Source of the DNA: Paenimyroides viscosum
GTDB taxonomy: Bacteria; Bacteroidota; Bacteroidia; Flavobacteriales; Flavobacteriaceae
DNA: 64,000 nucleotides
Reading direction: 5' to 3'
NCBI RefSeq assembly: GCF_003858535.1
Contig: NZ_RQTJ01000001.1
Coordinates: forward strand, 62,001 to 126,000
How positions within the stretch are numbered: position 1 is the stretch's first letter; every line of letters starts with the position of its first letter. The translations under genes and the position numbers were made by a program. A model generated the notes under the pieces. It searched no databases. It saw only the letters and a list, made by a program, of their open reading frames with translations, and was not told the DNA's origin. Below, piece after piece: positions 50,764-61,689 of this stretch.

Positions 50764-53700
50764 TTATGCACGAGGTAAGTGAATACCTTTCTTCCGTGCT
50801 ATATTTTCCGTTTTTTTTGTTATTTGTTGCTCTTCTTTGGTTTCCGGTGTAATAGATAGCTGTATCTTTCTTTCTACGGCAGCCAGTTCCGTTTTAAGCT
50901 CACTCAATCGGCTTTCCTTAGACCAAGTACCGTTAACCACTTCCTGAAGTATGGGCAGGTCTTTTTGTATTTCAGCAACTTTCTCCTGTTCCTGCTTCAC
51001 AAAGCCCGGCAGCTTTTCCAAAGCTCTTAGAAAATTCATTGCAGCAGTTTCGGGGTCTTTTGCCATTAAGCCGTTATTGTAGGTGTATTTTATATTTCCT
51101 TCGCCCTGTACCAAAAAGCGGTTTACTCGAATATCTACCCCCTCTTTTTCCGACATTTCAGTTTTAACCAACAGCGTAAAACCATACAAACTGCCTATCT
51201 CTTCATACTGACCTGTGGTGCGGGCTTTGTCCGCAATCTCGTTCAGCTTCGCACCGATTTGTTTCGGATTTGCATTGGGGGGCAAGCCATCCAACAGCAC
51301 AGGATTTGCGATTGTACCGTCCGAATGCTTTTGTAGGCGTTGCTGTAAATTTTCCCAGTCTGTACTCATCCGGTTCAAACGGGATTGAGTGCTTTGCAAC
51401 ATTTCTGTATAATCCTGTACCTTAAATTTAGCACTGGATTTAGAACGGTTGAACGCCTGCTTTTCGCTTTCCAGTCCGGCAATCTGTTTTTCCAGTTTGG
51501 CTTTATCCAACAGGTCTGTATTTCCTGACAGGATTGCCACATATTCCGAAAAGTTCATTCCCGATTTTTCGTCCATACTTCCCTCGTCAATCGTTCTTTT
51601 GGTCAGATTGTTGGTCTTTAACTGGTCTATGAAAAGTTGCTTATTATACAGCAGATTGAACTTATAACTATCCAAAGATTTTTCAACGGCATAGATAATC
51701 ACAGCCACTTTATTACCGGCAAAGAATTTGGCAATCTCATTGCCTTTTCTTACAGCCCTGCCATCACGTTGGGCAAGGTCTGACGGTCGCCACGGTGTAT
51801 CTAAATGATGAACGGCAACGGCTCTTTTCTGTGCGTTCACGCCAGTTCCGAGCATACTCGTAGAACCGAACAGCACACGGATTTTACCCTCGTTCATCCC
51901 ATTAATAAGGTCTTTACGTTGCTTATCATTTTTTGCTTCCTGAATAAACCTTACTTCGTGGGCAGGTATGCCGTGGTCTTCCACGAGTTTGCGTTTGATT
52001 TCGGAGTACACGTTCCATTCGCCCGGCTTGTAGGTTCCCAAATCCGAGAAAACGAACTGCGTTCCTTTCTGTGCGTTGAACTGGCTGTAATACTTGGCTA
52101 TGTTTGCCGCACAATGCGAAGCCTTGTTGTCGGGATGGTCTTCGTATATACCGCTTACCATACGCATATCGAGCGACATCTTACGGGCGTAATCCGTAGC
52201 AATAAGCATCTTTGCTTTTTCTTCCCTTTGTGATAACGGTTCTCTTCCGAGTAAAGTAGCATCGCCCGTTTTGGCAAACTGCATCAGGTTTAGGATAAAA
52301 TCTTCCTGGTCAGGCGTTGGCGGTATATTGTACAATACCTCGTTCTTGTTGGGGCGGTCAATACCAATATCCTTTGCCGTTCTGTAATCCGTGATTTCAG
52401 AATAGAACTGTGCCAGTTCCGGCACTTTGATAAAATAGCGGAAACGCTCTTTGGCGACAATATTGTTAGCTACCGAAAATTCATAATCGGTCGTTTTCCT
52501 TGCATAGATAGCTGCCCACGCATCAAATGAATGGATGCCCTGCTTTTCCAATGCACGGGGGCGCAAGTATTTAAACAGCAGGTATAGCTCCGTTAATGAA
52601 TTGCTGATAGTTGTACCCGAAAGAAAGGTTGCACCCATATCCGCATTGGTACGCTCCTGAATGGTGCGGATTGCAAAAAGTAGGTTCAGTGCCTTTTGAC
52701 TACCGTCCACGTTGCCCAGTCCGGCTACCCGTGTATGGCGGGTATTGAACATCAGATTTTTAAACTGGTGGCTTTCGTCCACAAACAAATGGTCTATGCC
52801 CATCATCTTAAAGTCCACAATATCATCTTTGCGGTTTTCAATATCGTGTTGCAGCGTTTTCAGCTTTACTTCAAGATTTTCTTTCCGCTTGATTACTCCG
52901 GCGAGCATTCCTCTTGTCACTTCTTTGCCCTGCGATTTCAGCGCATCAAGGTTACGCTCTACGCTGTCTAATTCTATTTCGAGGATTTCCTTTTGTATTT
53001 CGGGCGATTGCGGTATCATTCCGAACTGGTCGTGTGTGAGTATCACACAATCCCAATCGTTATTTTTAATATCCCCGAAAATGCACAGGCGTTTCTTTGG
53101 CGTAAAATCATCAATACCTGGATAAAGTATTTTAGCGTGTGGATAGGCTTTACGGTAATCTTCTGCAATGGCAGGTATATTCGCTTTCAGCCCGATTATC
53201 ATCGGTTTATGAGCTAATCCCAAACGCTTTATTTCCTGCGCTGCGGTACACATTATGAGCGTTTTTCCTGCACCTACTTCGTGGTCGCAGATAGCACCGT
53301 TGTTCAGCTTTATCATCCAAACGGTGTCCTTTTGGCTTGAATACAGGTCTTCAATGCCTGCTCCCTTGCGGTCTAATCCCGGAAATTCCTGATGGCTTCC
53401 GTCATAGTTCGGGCGAACGAAACAGTTAAAGGTATCGTTGTACTGGTCTGTTAGGCGATTTTTAAACTCAACGTTCTGTGCGTGTAGCCAGTCGGTAAAG
53501 GCGGTACGGATTTCATCAATCTTGGTGTTCGCCATTTGTATGGCTTCCATATCCCGTACTTTGACCTCTTGGTCGCCAACCATTACCTTTTTGGTAATAT
53601 CAGGCGTGGTATTGACAAGGGCGTGTTTGAGCAGGGCAATACCGTCGAACGTGCGGCTTTCCGCTTTGACGGCATGTTTTTCCCAAATGTGCATATTGCC

Positions 53701-56181
53701 CTGATGACACTTTACGGAAAAGTCGTCGGAGCTTTCCGAATAGTGAACCAGTACATCCGCATCAAACAGGTGCGAGGCGAAACGGGCATAAATTCCGGTA
53801 GGTATCCACCGTTCGCCGAGGTTAAAATCCAGTTCCTCAAACTCAATACGTTTTGGTCGGGCTTCCTCTAAAGCGGTAAGGCTTTCTTTGGCTTCGGTAT
53901 CATCAGGATTGTTTTCGAGATAGGCTCTTACTTCATCGGCTTTATCAACCACGTTGCCTGCAATCCAACGTTCGGCTATTTCGTATTCCTGTTGTAATGG
54001 ATTATAGAACAACCGCCCGTGCAGGGCTTCTTTCAGGGTATCGGCAGGCAGGCTGCTGATTTCGGACATAAAGTCCAAATCCACATTTCCGTATTTGTTC
54101 AGTGAGGCGGCTAAAGCCTCTTCGGGATTATCGGTTGCTAACGTGGTGGTAGAAAAACTAACAGGACGGCTGAAAATATCCGCTTTGTGAATTATGCCGC
54201 CAATGATACGCTCCAGATAAGGAATTTCTTTACCTGCGCTGTCCGTCTTTATCAGTTTGGCATTGTCGGCAGCATTGAGATTGCCATATTTTTTGACAAA
54301 GCCATCGTACAGGAGGTTCAGTGTTTCCCGTTCTTGCTTGTGTTCGGTCTGCCTTTCGGCTTCTTTTTGGTACAGGTTAATATAACTGTCCCTTACAGCT
54401 ATGTAGGCTTCGGCTCTTGCTTTCTGTGCCGATGGTAATTGCAATGGATGAAAGATTGCTTTTGCATCTTCCTTTTCTACCTCTTGGAGATAACCCACCC
54501 AACCATTATCCACCACAAGACAATCGTTACGGTGGAATGATTGCAGTTCGCCACTATACGGGGCAGGTTCAGGAATAGCATTAATATTGATAGCGGTAAT
54601 GGCTGTCTTATCAGACTGGCCATTTCCGTTTATTTGTGAAAACAGGTCGCTGATAGCTTCCTGTTTTTTGCCGTTAACCTGGTCGGTTCCGTTAATATCA
54701 CCATTGGATTTTAGCGGTGTATAGGGCTGCTGCCTTGCACTGCTGAACAGGTCGGGCTGACGACCTATTGTACCTCTTCTTTTTTTAGTGCTTTGCCTTT
54801 TGGCTTGGGTAGTTCTTTTAGGTGGAGCAAGAACCATTACAGGTTCACCCGCACTTTCAAACAAGTCAAAAATGCTTAGTTGCTTTAATTCCTGCGGGCT
54901 TTCCTGACGGACTACCGGAGTAGGTACAGGTTGCGGCTTTTGCTGAATGATTACAGGGTCTATGACCGGAGGTGTAACTTTTGGTTCAATAGGAATTTGT
55001 ATAACAGGCTCGTCGTTCTGTTCGCCCTTGTATAAACTCAAATTCAGGTGCTTTCCAAAATCTTCAGAAAGCATTTGCTTCAAATCTTTGGCAATGCCCT
55101 CAACACCGTCTTTATGCGTATAGATTAAGGCAGGTTGCCCGTATGGGTCGGTATCTAATTTTTGGTTGGTATGGACAATTCTTGTACTATCCTGAAAGAG
55201 CGCATTGCCCGGAGTATTGTATTCGGATGGCTTGCTTTGGCAAAACAGATCTTCCCTGTCGGTCAGATTTTGTTTTGCTGTATTTTTTTGCAGGATAATC
55301 AGGTCGCTGCCCACTTCCGTACCTGCATATTCGGCAAACAGGTTGTTGGGCAATCTTACAACCGAAACCAAATTATTATCCTGCATTAACGCCCTGCGTA
55401 TCGGTTCGTTCTTAGGACTATTCAAAATGCCCTGTGAAGTAATGTAAGCCAGCAAACCACCATCACGAAGCATATCAGCACCTTTCAGGAAAAAGTAATT
55501 GTGTATGCTTCGGGCTGCCTGTACTTTTGCACTGTCCTTACTTCGGGAATAGGATAAATCAAAGACGGAAGTATCGCCGAACGGAATATTACTGGCAACT
55601 ACATCATAGCTGTTTTGTTCCCTTTCGGGGATTTCCTCAAAGCCGTTTATACGGATATTGCTTTCGGGGTAAAGCTGCTTTAAAATCTTGCCTGTAAGCA
55701 AGTCCTTTTCATAAGCGGTAACACTGGCTTTCTGATTTTCCGAAAAGGATTGGATGAATGAACCGATACCTGCGGAGGGTTCGAGGAATTTATCAATGTG
55801 CAGACCATTATCCCGCAAGGCAGATGAAATGGCATCTATAACTTTTGGTGGGGTATAAAAAGCCGTCAGTACGGAACTTTTCATACTGTCCACATACCTC
55901 CGGTATTGCTTATCGTCTTCGGAATTTTCTTTGAGTAGTTGGTGGAGTTCCTGCGTGAGTGGAAAAAGGTCGTGTTCTGTTTTTCTCCAATGATTGATGT
56001 CTATTTCGTTTTCTACGGGGTTCAGAACGAATTTAAGACCGCCAAATCCGCTGTATCGCATCATTAGCAGTCTTTCGCCTACGGTGGCTTGCCGTTTCTC
56101 CTTTTCCAGTTTAAAAACAATTCGTAGGGCATCAATATTCTGTTGGAGATGGAACCGCTTACTGAAGCCCATTTTCCTCAA
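50764..56181 (-). CDS. N-6 DNA methylase/SNF2-type helicase fusion, 1805 aa
   Basis: Domains in order: an adenine methyltransferase (SAM motif [11 protein letters not shown] near residue 130; catalytic NIPFGD near 198 in place of NPPF/Y), a disordered Pro/Gln-rich segment (about 400-560), a linker, then a helicase with Walker A HEVGAGKT (about 968), DESH box (about 1134) and a C-terminal core with [20 protein letters not shown] (about 1465). A coiled-coil C-terminus follows. Such giant proteins are standard on Bacteroidota ICEs and are thought to act in DNA processing or protection from host restriction. The start overlaps the DUF1896 gene by 23 bases. Confidence 0.85.
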   Translation of the reverse strand: MRKMGFSKRFHLQQNIDALRIVFKLEKEKRQATVGERLLMMRYSGFGGLKFVLNPVENEIDINHWRKTEHDLFPLTQELHQLLKENSEDDKQYRRYVDSMKSSVLTAFYTPPKVIDAISSALRDNGLHIDKFLEPSAGIGSFIQSFSENQKASVTAYEKDLLTGKILKQLYPESNIRINGFEEIPEREQNSYDVVASNIPFGDTSVFDLSYSRSKDSAKVQAARSIHNYFFLKGADMLRDGGLLAYITSQGILNSPKNEPIRRALMQDNNLVSVVRLPNNLFAEYAGTEVGSDLIILQKNTAKQNLTDREDLFCQSKPSEYNTPGNALFQDSTRIVHTNQKLDTDPYGQPALIYTHKDGVEGIAKDLKQMLSEDFGKHLNLSLYKGEQNDEPVIQIPIEPKVTPPVIDPVIIQQKPQPVPTPVVRQESPQELKQLSIFDLFESAGEPVMVLAPPKRTTQAKRQSTKKRRGTIGRQPDLFSSARQQPYTPLKSNGDINGTDQVNGKKQEAISDLFSQINGNGQSDKTAITAININAIPEPAPYSGELQSFHRNDCLVVDNGWVGYLQEVEKEDAKAIFHPLQLPSAQKARAEAYIAVRDSYINLYQKEAERQTEHKQERETLNLLYDGFVKKYGNLNAADNAKLIKTDSAGKEIPYLERIIGGIIHKADIFSRPVSFSTTTLATDNPEEALAASLNKYGNVDLDFMSEISSLPADTLKEALHGRLFYNPLQQEYEIAERWIAGNVVDKADEVRAYLENNPDDTEAKESLTALEEARPKRIEFEELDFNLGERWIPTGIYARFASHLFDADVLVHYSESSDDFSVKCHQGNMHIWEKHAVKAESRTFDGIALLKHALVNTTPDITKKVMVGDQEVKVRDMEAIQMANTKIDEIRTAFTDWLHAQNVEFKNRLTDQYNDTFNCFVRPNYDGSHQEFPGLDRKGAGIEDLYSSQKDTVWMIKLNNGAICDHEVGAGKTLIMCTAAQEIKRLGLAHKPMIIGLKANIPAIAEDYRKAYPHAKILYPGIDDFTPKKRLCIFGDIKNNDWDCVILTHDQFGMIPQSPEIQKEILEIELDSVERNLDALKSQGKEVTRGMLAGVIKRKENLEVKLKTLQHDIENRKDDIVDFKMMGIDHLFVDESHQFKNLMFNTRHTRVAGLGNVDGSQKALNLLFAIRTIQERTNADMGATFLSGTTISNSLTELYLLFKYLRPRALEKQGIHSFDAWAAIYARKTTDYEFSVANNIVAKERFRYFIKVPELAQFYSEITDYRTAKDIGIDRPNKNEVLYNIPPTPDQEDFILNLMQFAKTGDATLLGREPLSQREEKAKMLIATDYARKMSLDMRMVSGIYEDHPDNKASHCAANIAKYYSQFNAQKGTQFVFSDLGTYKPGEWNVYSEIKRKLVEDHGIPAHEVRFIQEAKNDKQRKDLINGMNEGKIRVLFGSTSMLGTGVNAQKRAVAVHHLDTPWRPSDLAQRDGRAVRKGNEIAKFFAGNKVAVIIYAVEKSLDSYKFNLLYNKQLFIDQLKTNNLTKRTIDEGSMDEKSGMNFSEYVAILSGNTDLLDKAKLEKQIAGLESEKQAFNRSKSSAKFKVQDYTEMLQSTQSRLNRMSTDWENLQQRLQKHSDGTIANPVLLDGLPPNANPKQIGAKLNEIADKARTTGQYEEIGSLYGFTLLVKTEMSEKEGVDIRVNRFLVQGEGNIKYTYNNGLMAKDPETAAMNFLRALEKLPGFVKQEQEKVAEIQKDLPILQEVVNGTWSKESRLSELKTELAAVERKIQLSITPETKEEQQITKKTENIARKKGIHLPRA

Positions 56182-56596
56182 TCCATATTGAGATGGTTCC
56201 GGTCAGTTCGGTATAGAGTACATCAAACTCATTTCCGTTGGCGAAATCATCGGTTAATTCATATCCTGCGAAAACAGGCTCACAAACGGGGAACATTTTA
56301 AGGGCGAACGGTCGCAGCTCCTCGTCTGCCATTATGGCATCAAACTCATTGCATACCACTTTGAAAACCGTGTTGAACTTGGAGAAGTGCAAGCCCTCAA
56401 AAAGTATGTAGTTGGCTATTTCGTCGCATTGCTCAATGGCGTTTCCCGAACGGAAAGCACCCTCATAAGCATTGGCAGCCCACGAAGACCGTTGGTCAAT
56501 AAATTTTTGGTCGTGCGCCTTTTCAGGAAAGCTGCTGTTTAATAATTCTTGCAGTCGTAATCTGAAATACGACAGGTCTTTTTGCTGTACATCCAT
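56159..56596 (-). CDS. DUF1896 family protein, 145 aa
   Basis: The 145-aa acidic, helical protein has [66 protein letters not shown], typical of DUF1896, always encoded upstream of the methylase-helicase in Bacteroidota ICEs. The stop lies inside the start of that gene, so both are translated together. A 10-bp-phased array (56664-56704) is 65 bases upstream, in the orientation seen at traE. Confidence 0.82.
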   Translation of the reverse strand: MDVQQKDLSYFRLRLQELLNSSFPEKAHDQKFIDQRSSWAANAYEGAFRSGNAIEQCDEIANYILFEGLHFSKFNTVFKVVCNEFDAIMADEELRPFALKMFPVCEPVFAGYELTDDFANGNEFDVLYTELTGTISIWIEENGLQ

Positions 56597-56663
56597 ACTT
56601 ATTTTGTTTAGAATTTTACTTAAATCCTAAAATTATAGCAGTACATAAGCCCCTTTGCAGAAG

Positions 56664-56707
56664 TGGCAGGGTTTGGCTTTGAAAGGCGGGATTTGGCGTA
56701 GAATGGT
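56664..56707 (-). promoter_or_regulatory. 10-bp-phased TGGC array between DUF1896 and AraC genes
   Basis: TGGC (56664), TGGC (56674), AGGC (56684), TGGC (56694) and TGGT (56704) follow at exact 10-bp steps. Read toward DUF1896 the boxes are GCCA and lie 67 bases before its ATG. The right end is 25 bases upstream of the -7 element of the divergent AraC-type gene, so both promoters could be affected. Confidence 0.6.
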
Positions 56708-56728
56708 ATGATGCCAAAGATTAATTTG

Positions 56729-56736
56729 TACCTTTG
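56729..56736 (+). promoter_or_regulatory. -7 promoter element TACCTTTG of the AraC-type gene
   Basis: An exact TANNTTTG, 22 bases before ATG 56759. The -33 region falls in or near the phased array that ends at 56707. Confidence 0.5.
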
Positions 56737-56758
56737 TTAAGGTCGTAAAAAGGTATAT

Positions 56759-57322
56759 ATGAGTACACTCTTTATTAAAAATATGGTTTGCAACCGCTGT
56801 ATTATGGTGGTGCAAAATGAATTGGATAAGTTAGGTCTTAACGTAAAAAAAATCAAACTTGGAGAGGTAGTATTGGATAAAGAGATTACATCCGAAGAAA
56901 AAAATAATGTAGATAAGGTTTTAATTCCATTAGGCTTTGAACTTATTGACGATAAAAAAAGCCGCATAATTGAAAAGATAAAAAATATAATTATTGACCT
57001 TGTGCATCATCAGGACAACCACGCCAAAACCAATCTTTCGGATGTGCTAAGTAGTCAACTGCACCACGATTATAATTATTTATCCAATCTCTTTTCGGAG
57101 GTAGAGGGTACTACCATTGAAAAATACTTTATTGCCCAAAAAGTAGAAAAGGTAAAAGAGCTATTGGTATATGATGAGCTTTCTTTGAGTGAAATTGCCT
57201 TTCGTTTAAACTATTCGAGTGTGTCCTACCTAAGCAACCAGTTCAAAAAAGTTACAGGGCTGACACCGAGCTATTTCAAACAGATAAAAGAAGATAAAAG
57301 GAAGCCATTGGATAGTTTGTAA
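56759..57322 (+). CDS. AraC-type regulator with N-terminal CxxC metal-binding domain, 187 aa
   Basis: Residues 1-60 resemble an HMA/CopZ-like fold (MSTLFIKNMVCNRCIMVVQNEL), with the pair C-x-x-C at 11-14 as putative metal ligands. The C-terminal 100 residues hold both AraC helix-turn-helix motifs: LSDVLSSQLHHDYNYLSNLFSEVEG, then LSLSEIAFRLNYSSVSYLSNQFKKVTGLTPSYF. Coupling of metal binding to DNA binding in one small protein indicates a copper- or silver-responsive activator of the copA cluster, which starts 84 bases downstream in the same direction. Confidence 0.8.
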   Translation: MSTLFIKNMVCNRCIMVVQNELDKLGLNVKKIKLGEVVLDKEITSEEKNNVDKVLIPLGFELIDDKKSRIIEKIKNIIIDLVHHQDNHAKTNLSDVLSSQLHHDYNYLSNLFSEVEGTTIEKYFIAQKVEKVKELLVYDELSLSEIAFRLNYSSVSYLSNQFKKVTGLTPSYFKQIKEDKRKPLDSL

Positions 57323-57406
57323 ATCTTACACATAAATTCCAAAATTTCACAATAGCACCCACCCATATAATAGCCAATTTTGTACTGTTAATTAAATCAG
57401 GCAAAT

Positions 57407-59821
57407 ATGGCAACGAATAATAAAGAAACTATTTATCTTCCCTTAGAAGATGTAGAAAGCGAACATTGTGCGTTAATCGTTGAAAAAGGATTGGCACAGG
57501 TCAAAGGCATCGAAACCCACAAAGTAGAGCTAAACAACCGCAGGGCAGCTATCACGGTAGATAACAGCGCAGCGATAGGCGCAGCGGTAAAAGCAATCAA
57601 AGATTTAGGTTACGGCGTTTCTACTGTAAAACATACATTCCCTGTATTGGGAATGACCTGCGCATCCTGTGCAGGCAGTGTAGAAAGTATTGTAAAGCAT
57701 CAGGAGGGCGTTATAGAAGCATCCGTAAACTTTGCTACGGGAAGTCTTACCGTGGAATACCTACTCAATATGACCGATGCCACCAAACTGCAAAAGGCGA
57801 TACAGTCCATAGGTTACGATTTACTGGTAGAAGAAGAAAATAAGCAGCAGGAAACATTAGAAATTATCCACGCTGAAAAGTTCCAAAAGCTAAAGACTAA
57901 AACCGTATGGGCTATTGCGCTGTCATTGCCTGTTGTATTGATAGCAATGTTCTTTATGGATATGCCCTATGCAACTCCTATAATGTGGCTGTTCTCTACT
58001 CCTGTTGTATTGTGGTTAGGCAGGGATTTTTTCATCAATGCCTGGAAGCAGACAAAACATCGTTCAGCCAATATGGATACACTGGTAGCATTGAGTACAG
58101 GTATCGCTTATCTGTTCAGCGTATTCAATATGTTGTTTGCAGATTTTTGGCATCAGAGAGGACTACACGCCCACGTATATTTTGAAGCAGCAGCCGTAAT
58201 TGTCGCATTTATCCTGTTAGGGAAACTATTGGAAGAAAAAGCCAAAGGCAATACCTCTTCAGCCATTAAAAAACTGATGGGCTTACAACCCAAGACCGTT
58301 ATTGTTATACAAGCGAATGGAACCGAAAAACAAACCGCTATTGAAGAGGTAAACGCAGGCGATGTTATTCTTGTAAAGCCGGGCGAAAAGATTGCGGTGG
58401 ACGGTATGGTTACTTCGGGCAGTTCCTACGTTGATGAAAGTATGTTGAGTGGCGAGCCTGTACCTGTACAGAAAAAAGAAAACGAAAAAGTATTTGCGGG
58501 AACGATTAACCAAAAAGGAAGTTTCCAATTCAAAGCGGTTAAAGTCGGAAAGGAAACAATGCTTGCCCATATCATCAAAATGGTTCAGGATGCGCAAGGC
58601 AGTAAAGCACCAGTACAAAAGTTGGTAGATAAGATTGCAGGAATTTTTGTTCCCGTTGTTATAGGGATTGCTATTCTCACATTTATCCTATGGTTTATTT
58701 TAGGCGGCAACAATGGCATAGTGCAGGGATTGTTAGCGGCTGTTACGGTATTGGTTATTGCCTGCCCTTGTGCTTTGGGATTGGCTACGCCTACCGCTAT
58801 AATGGTTGGCGTTGGCAAAGGTGCTGAAAACGGTATTCTGATAAAGGATGCCGAAAGTTTGGAATTAGCCAAAAAAGTTGATACCATTATTTTAGATAAA
58901 ACAGGAACGATAACAGAGGGTAGACCAGAGGTAACAGGTATCGAATGGCTAAACAATGATGATGCAACGAAAGATATTTTATTAAGCATCGAAAAGCAAT
59001 CCGAACACCCATTGGCAGAAGCGGTAGTGAAACATTTAGACGGTGTACAAACCACTACTTTATCACTGTTCGATAGTATTACAGGAAAAGGTGCAAAAGC
59101 CAATCACAACAACGAGACCTATTTTGTAGGCAATAAAAAGCTATTGGCAGAAAACAACATTACCATTGCGGAGCAACTGCAAAAGCAAGCGGATGAATGG
59201 GGAAAACAATCCAAAACAGTTATTTGGTTTGCCGACAGCAAACAGGCGCTTTCCGTTATCGTCATTTCTGATAAAATCAAAGAAACATCGGTCGAAGCCA
59301 TCCGGCAAATGCAGGATATGGGCATAGAATTGTATATGCTTACGGGCGATAATGAAGCCACTGCAAAAGCCATTGCAAAGCAAACTGGCATCGGGCATTA
59401 CAAGGCAGAGGTATTGCCACAGCACAAAGCCGATTTTGTAAAGGAACTTCAAAGCAAAGGCAAAGTAGTGGCAATGGTTGGCGACGGTATTAATGACAGC
59501 ACAGCTTTGGCAACAGCCGATGTAAGTATTGCAATGGGCAAAGGTTCCGACATTGCAATGGACGTTGCCAAGATGACCATTATTTCATCAGACCTTACCA
59601 AAATACCACAGGCAATAAAACTTTCAAAACAGACCGTAGCAACTATTAAGCAAAATCTGTTTTGGGCATTCATCTATAATTTAATCGGCATTCCTATTGC
59701 GGCAGGTATCTTATTCCCGATAAATGGCTTCCTGCTGAACCCGATGATTGCAGGTGCAGCAATGGCATTGAGCAGCGTGAGCGTGGTAACTAACAGCCTG
59801 CGGTTGAAGTGGAAAAAGTAA
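57407..59821 (+). CDS. copA: Copper-exporting P-type ATPase CopA
   Basis: The 804-aa protein has two N-terminal HMA units: a degenerate one (ESEHCALIV, one Cys) and a canonical one (LGMTCASCAGSVESIV). Eight membrane helices follow, with CPCALGLATPTA (Cys about 452) giving Cu(I) specificity, DKTGTITEG (Asp about 497), SEHPLAEA and GDGINDSTALATADVSIA. It exports Cu(I) from the cytoplasm. It is probably controlled by the AraC-type regulator upstream. Confidence 0.92.
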   Translation: MATNNKETIYLPLEDVESEHCALIVEKGLAQVKGIETHKVELNNRRAAITVDNSAAIGAAVKAIKDLGYGVSTVKHTFPVLGMTCASCAGSVESIVKHQEGVIEASVNFATGSLTVEYLLNMTDATKLQKAIQSIGYDLLVEEENKQQETLEIIHAEKFQKLKTKTVWAIALSLPVVLIAMFFMDMPYATPIMWLFSTPVVLWLGRDFFINAWKQTKHRSANMDTLVALSTGIAYLFSVFNMLFADFWHQRGLHAHVYFEAAAVIVAFILLGKLLEEKAKGNTSSAIKKLMGLQPKTVIVIQANGTEKQTAIEEVNAGDVILVKPGEKIAVDGMVTSGSSYVDESMLSGEPVPVQKKENEKVFAGTINQKGSFQFKAVKVGKETMLAHIIKMVQDAQGSKAPVQKLVDKIAGIFVPVVIGIAILTFILWFILGGNNGIVQGLLAAVTVLVIACPCALGLATPTAIMVGVGKGAENGILIKDAESLELAKKVDTIILDKTGTITEGRPEVTGIEWLNNDDATKDILLSIEKQSEHPLAEAVVKHLDGVQTTTLSLFDSITGKGAKANHNNETYFVGNKKLLAENNITIAEQLQKQADEWGKQSKTVIWFADSKQALSVIVISDKIKETSVEAIRQMQDMGIELYMLTGDNEATAKAIAKQTGIGHYKAEVLPQHKADFVKELQSKGKVVAMVGDGINDSTALATADVSIAMGKGSDIAMDVAKMTIISSDLTKIPQAIKLSKQTVATIKQNLFWAFIYNLIGIPIAAGILFPINGFLLNPMIAGAAMALSSVSVVTNSLRLKWKK

Positions 59822-59920
59822 AACATTAAATATCACAAATCAAATAAGAAATTCCACAACAATACAGAACGGTATAGTGCTGAAATTTGTGGTATCAAAC
59901 AACAATCAAAATTTAAGACA

Positions 59921-60142
59921 ATGGAAAATAAAGAATTTCAATTTAAGACGAACATCAATTGTGGCGGTTGTATAGCATCTGTAAAGCCGCATTTGGACAA
60001 TGCAGAGGGCATCTGCCATTGGGAAGTTGACACCGCCAATAAAGACAAGGTACTTACAATAAAATCAGAGGGTATTACCGAAGACCAGGTAATTGAAACA
60101 GTACAAAAAGCAGGCTTTAAAATCGAACCTTTAAACGCTTAA
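59921..60142 (+). CDS. CopZ-like heavy-metal-associated protein, 73 aa
   Basis: The small cytoplasmic HMA protein carries INCGGCIASVKPHLDNAEGI, with the C-x-x-C metal site (CGGC), and a typical beta-alpha-beta fold ending QKAGFKIEPL. It probably hands copper to CopA, encoded 99 bases upstream. A perfect 15-bp terminator (60155-60198) follows directly. Confidence 0.85.
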   Translation: MENKEFQFKTNINCGGCIASVKPHLDNAEGICHWEVDTANKDKVLTIKSEGITEDQVIETVQKAGFKIEPLNA

Positions 60143-60154
60143 TATATTGAATTT

Positions 60155-60198
60155 ATAATGCCCTTTTTAGCAACCTGACCTGATAAAAAGGGCATTAT
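60155..60198. terminator. Terminator after the CopZ-like gene
   Basis: ATAATGCCCTTTTTA (60155-60169) pairs with TAAAAAGGGCATTAT (60184-60198), 15 bp without mismatch, loop of 14 bases. It separates the AraC-CopA-CopZ unit from the DUF3347/MCO unit. Confidence 0.75.
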
Positions 60199-60208
60199 AT
60201 CTTTAAAA

Positions 60209-60286
60209 ATGGAAAAAAAATGCGGCTTTATTAAACATTTGGTATCAAACACCAAAAAAAGAGGAAAAGCCATCAAAAAAAGATAA
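60209..60286 (+). CDS. Possible 25-codon basic peptide
   Basis: A short frame between terminator and promoter encodes MEKKCGFIKHLVSNTK and a Lys/Arg-rich tail. The product would be strongly basic with one Cys. There is no RBS or independent support, and it may be leader or chance. It overlaps the region with the GGTATCAAACA repeat. Confidence 0.2.
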   Translation: MEKKCGFIKHLVSNTKKRGKAIKKR

Positions 60287-60295
60287 TCTTATTTG

Positions 60296-60303
60296 TAACT
60301 TTG
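60296..60303 (+). promoter_or_regulatory. -7 promoter element TAACTTTG
   Basis: An exact TANNTTTG ending 2 bases before the GTG start of the next gene (TTG 5 bases after it). Transcripts from it would have almost no leader. No clear -33 TTTG. Confidence 0.5.
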
Positions 60304-60305
60304 TA

Positions 60306-60698
60306 GTGTTGAAAAATTTGGGTAAACATATCAGCTTTGTTCTCATACTGTGTTTGGGATTTTTCCTTATGCCGAGCATAAGCTATGCCTGCGCCAAAAA
60401 AACAACTAAGACGGAACAAAAATCCTGCTCAAAAAAAAAATCTGAAAAATCGCAGCACAAAAACAGTTGCAAGGACAAGTCCTGTAAAAAATGTAAGGAT
60501 GGTCACGACTGCGGAGGCAATTGCAAACACAGTTCTTGCAGATGCGGTGCTTCAACAACTTCTTTAAGTGTACCTGTTGTAATCGAATTGAAAGCAAAAA
60601 ATCTGTTTGCAGAAGCAAAAAAGCAAAAATTCGGTTTCAAACAAGCCTATTATTCTTCAGGCTTTTTCTCCATTTGGCTACCGCCTAAAATAAGCTAA
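60306..60698 (+). CDS. Exported Cys/Lys-rich protein, DUF6660-like, 130 aa
   Basis: The start is GTG 60306 or TTG 60309; there is no ATG. A signal peptide (to about residue 28, ending SISYA) precedes a Lys/Ser-rich region with many Cys (SCSKKK, SCKDKSCKKCKDGHDCGGNCKHSSCRCG), a metallothionein-like composition. The C-terminus, SGFFSIWLPPKIS, matches the W-x-PPK end of the proteins at 37159 and 46672. It probably binds copper at the envelope. It leads the downstream DUF3347/MCO genes. Confidence 0.7.
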   Translation: MLKNLGKHISFVLILCLGFFLMPSISYACAKKTTKTEQKSCSKKKSEKSQHKNSCKDKSCKKCKDGHDCGGNCKHSSCRCGASTTSLSVPVVIELKAKNLFAEAKKQKFGFKQAYYSSGFFSIWLPPKIS

Positions 60699-60793
60699 AT
60701 CTGTTGCTTGACAGCCACAGGTATGTCTTGTCGAAAACCCAATCCAGTTTTCGCACCCCCTTTTGTATATCTTATTAAATTAAAATTTTCAAA

Positions 60794-61678
60794 ATGAAAT
60801 CATTATCAAAAATAGTGATGGTAATCGGCGTATTACTATCATCAATAAACAGTTTCGCACAAATCAAAAATGCGAAAACAGAAACCGTAAAAATTTACGG
60901 CAATTGCGGTATGTGTAAAGCCACTATCGAAAAAGCAGGCAATGTGAACAAGGTAGCCAGTGTGGAATGGAATAAAGACACTAAAATGGCTACGCTCACT
61001 TATGACAGCGATAAGACCAATCAGGATGAAATATTGAAACGTATCGCTTTGGCAGGTTACGACAGCGAAAAGTTTTTAGCACCGGATGATGTGTATGCAA
61101 AGCTGCCGGGATGTTGCCAATACGACAGAGAATTAAAGCCAGTCGCAAAATCTAATGATGCGGGTATGGATATGAAAAGCGAACACACCAACCATAACCA
61201 CAACGAAATGGCAACAACAAAAACTGCCGATGACCAAAATGCACCACAACTGAAAGTCGTATTCGACAACTATTTTTCAGTTAAAGATGCTTTGGTAAAA
61301 ACTGATGCTGATACTTCATCTATAAAAGCGGTTGAATTGGTAAAAGCTATCAAAGCTATAGAAATGGCAAAACTTTCTACCGAGGAGCATACCGTTTGGA
61401 TGAAGGTAATGAAGGATTTAACCGCAAATGCAGAAAAAATTGCTGCTTCCAAAGATGTTGCAAAACAAAGAGAAACTTTCGCTTTGCTTTCTAAAAATAT
61501 GTACGAACTGGCTAAGGCATCAAAAAAGGAAACACCTGTTTATTATCAGCATTGCCCTATGTACAATAACGGGAAAGGCGCAAATTGGTTAAGCAAGGAA
61601 GAAGCGGTTAAAAATCCTTATTACGGTTCTCAAATGCTAACCTGTGGTAGTGTACAAGAAACAATTAATAATAAATAA
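60794..61678 (+). CDS. HMA-DUF3347 exported protein, 294 aa
   Basis: A signal peptide (ending SFAQ) is followed by an HMA-like domain, VKIYGNCGMCKATIEKAGNV, with a C-x-x-C site (CGMC), a Cys pair PGCCQ, a His-rich stretch (HTNHNHNEMA), and a DUF3347 helical bundle (about residues 150-294) ending with YYQHCPMYNNGKGANWLSKEEAVKNPYYGSQMLTCG. Conserved His, Met and Cys of that last part suggest a copper site. Such proteins accompany copper export in Bacteroidota and may buffer periplasmic copper for CusB-like adaptors. Confidence 0.82.
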   Translation: MKSLSKIVMVIGVLLSSINSFAQIKNAKTETVKIYGNCGMCKATIEKAGNVNKVASVEWNKDTKMATLTYDSDKTNQDEILKRIALAGYDSEKFLAPDDVYAKLPGCCQYDRELKPVAKSNDAGMDMKSEHTNHNHNEMATTKTADDQNAPQLKVVFDNYFSVKDALVKTDADTSSIKAVELVKAIKAIEMAKLSTEEHTVWMKVMKDLTANAEKIAASKDVAKQRETFALLSKNMYELAKASKKETPVYYQHCPMYNNGKGANWLSKEEAVKNPYYGSQMLTCGSVQETINNK

Positions 61679-61689
61679 ATTCTTCTGTT

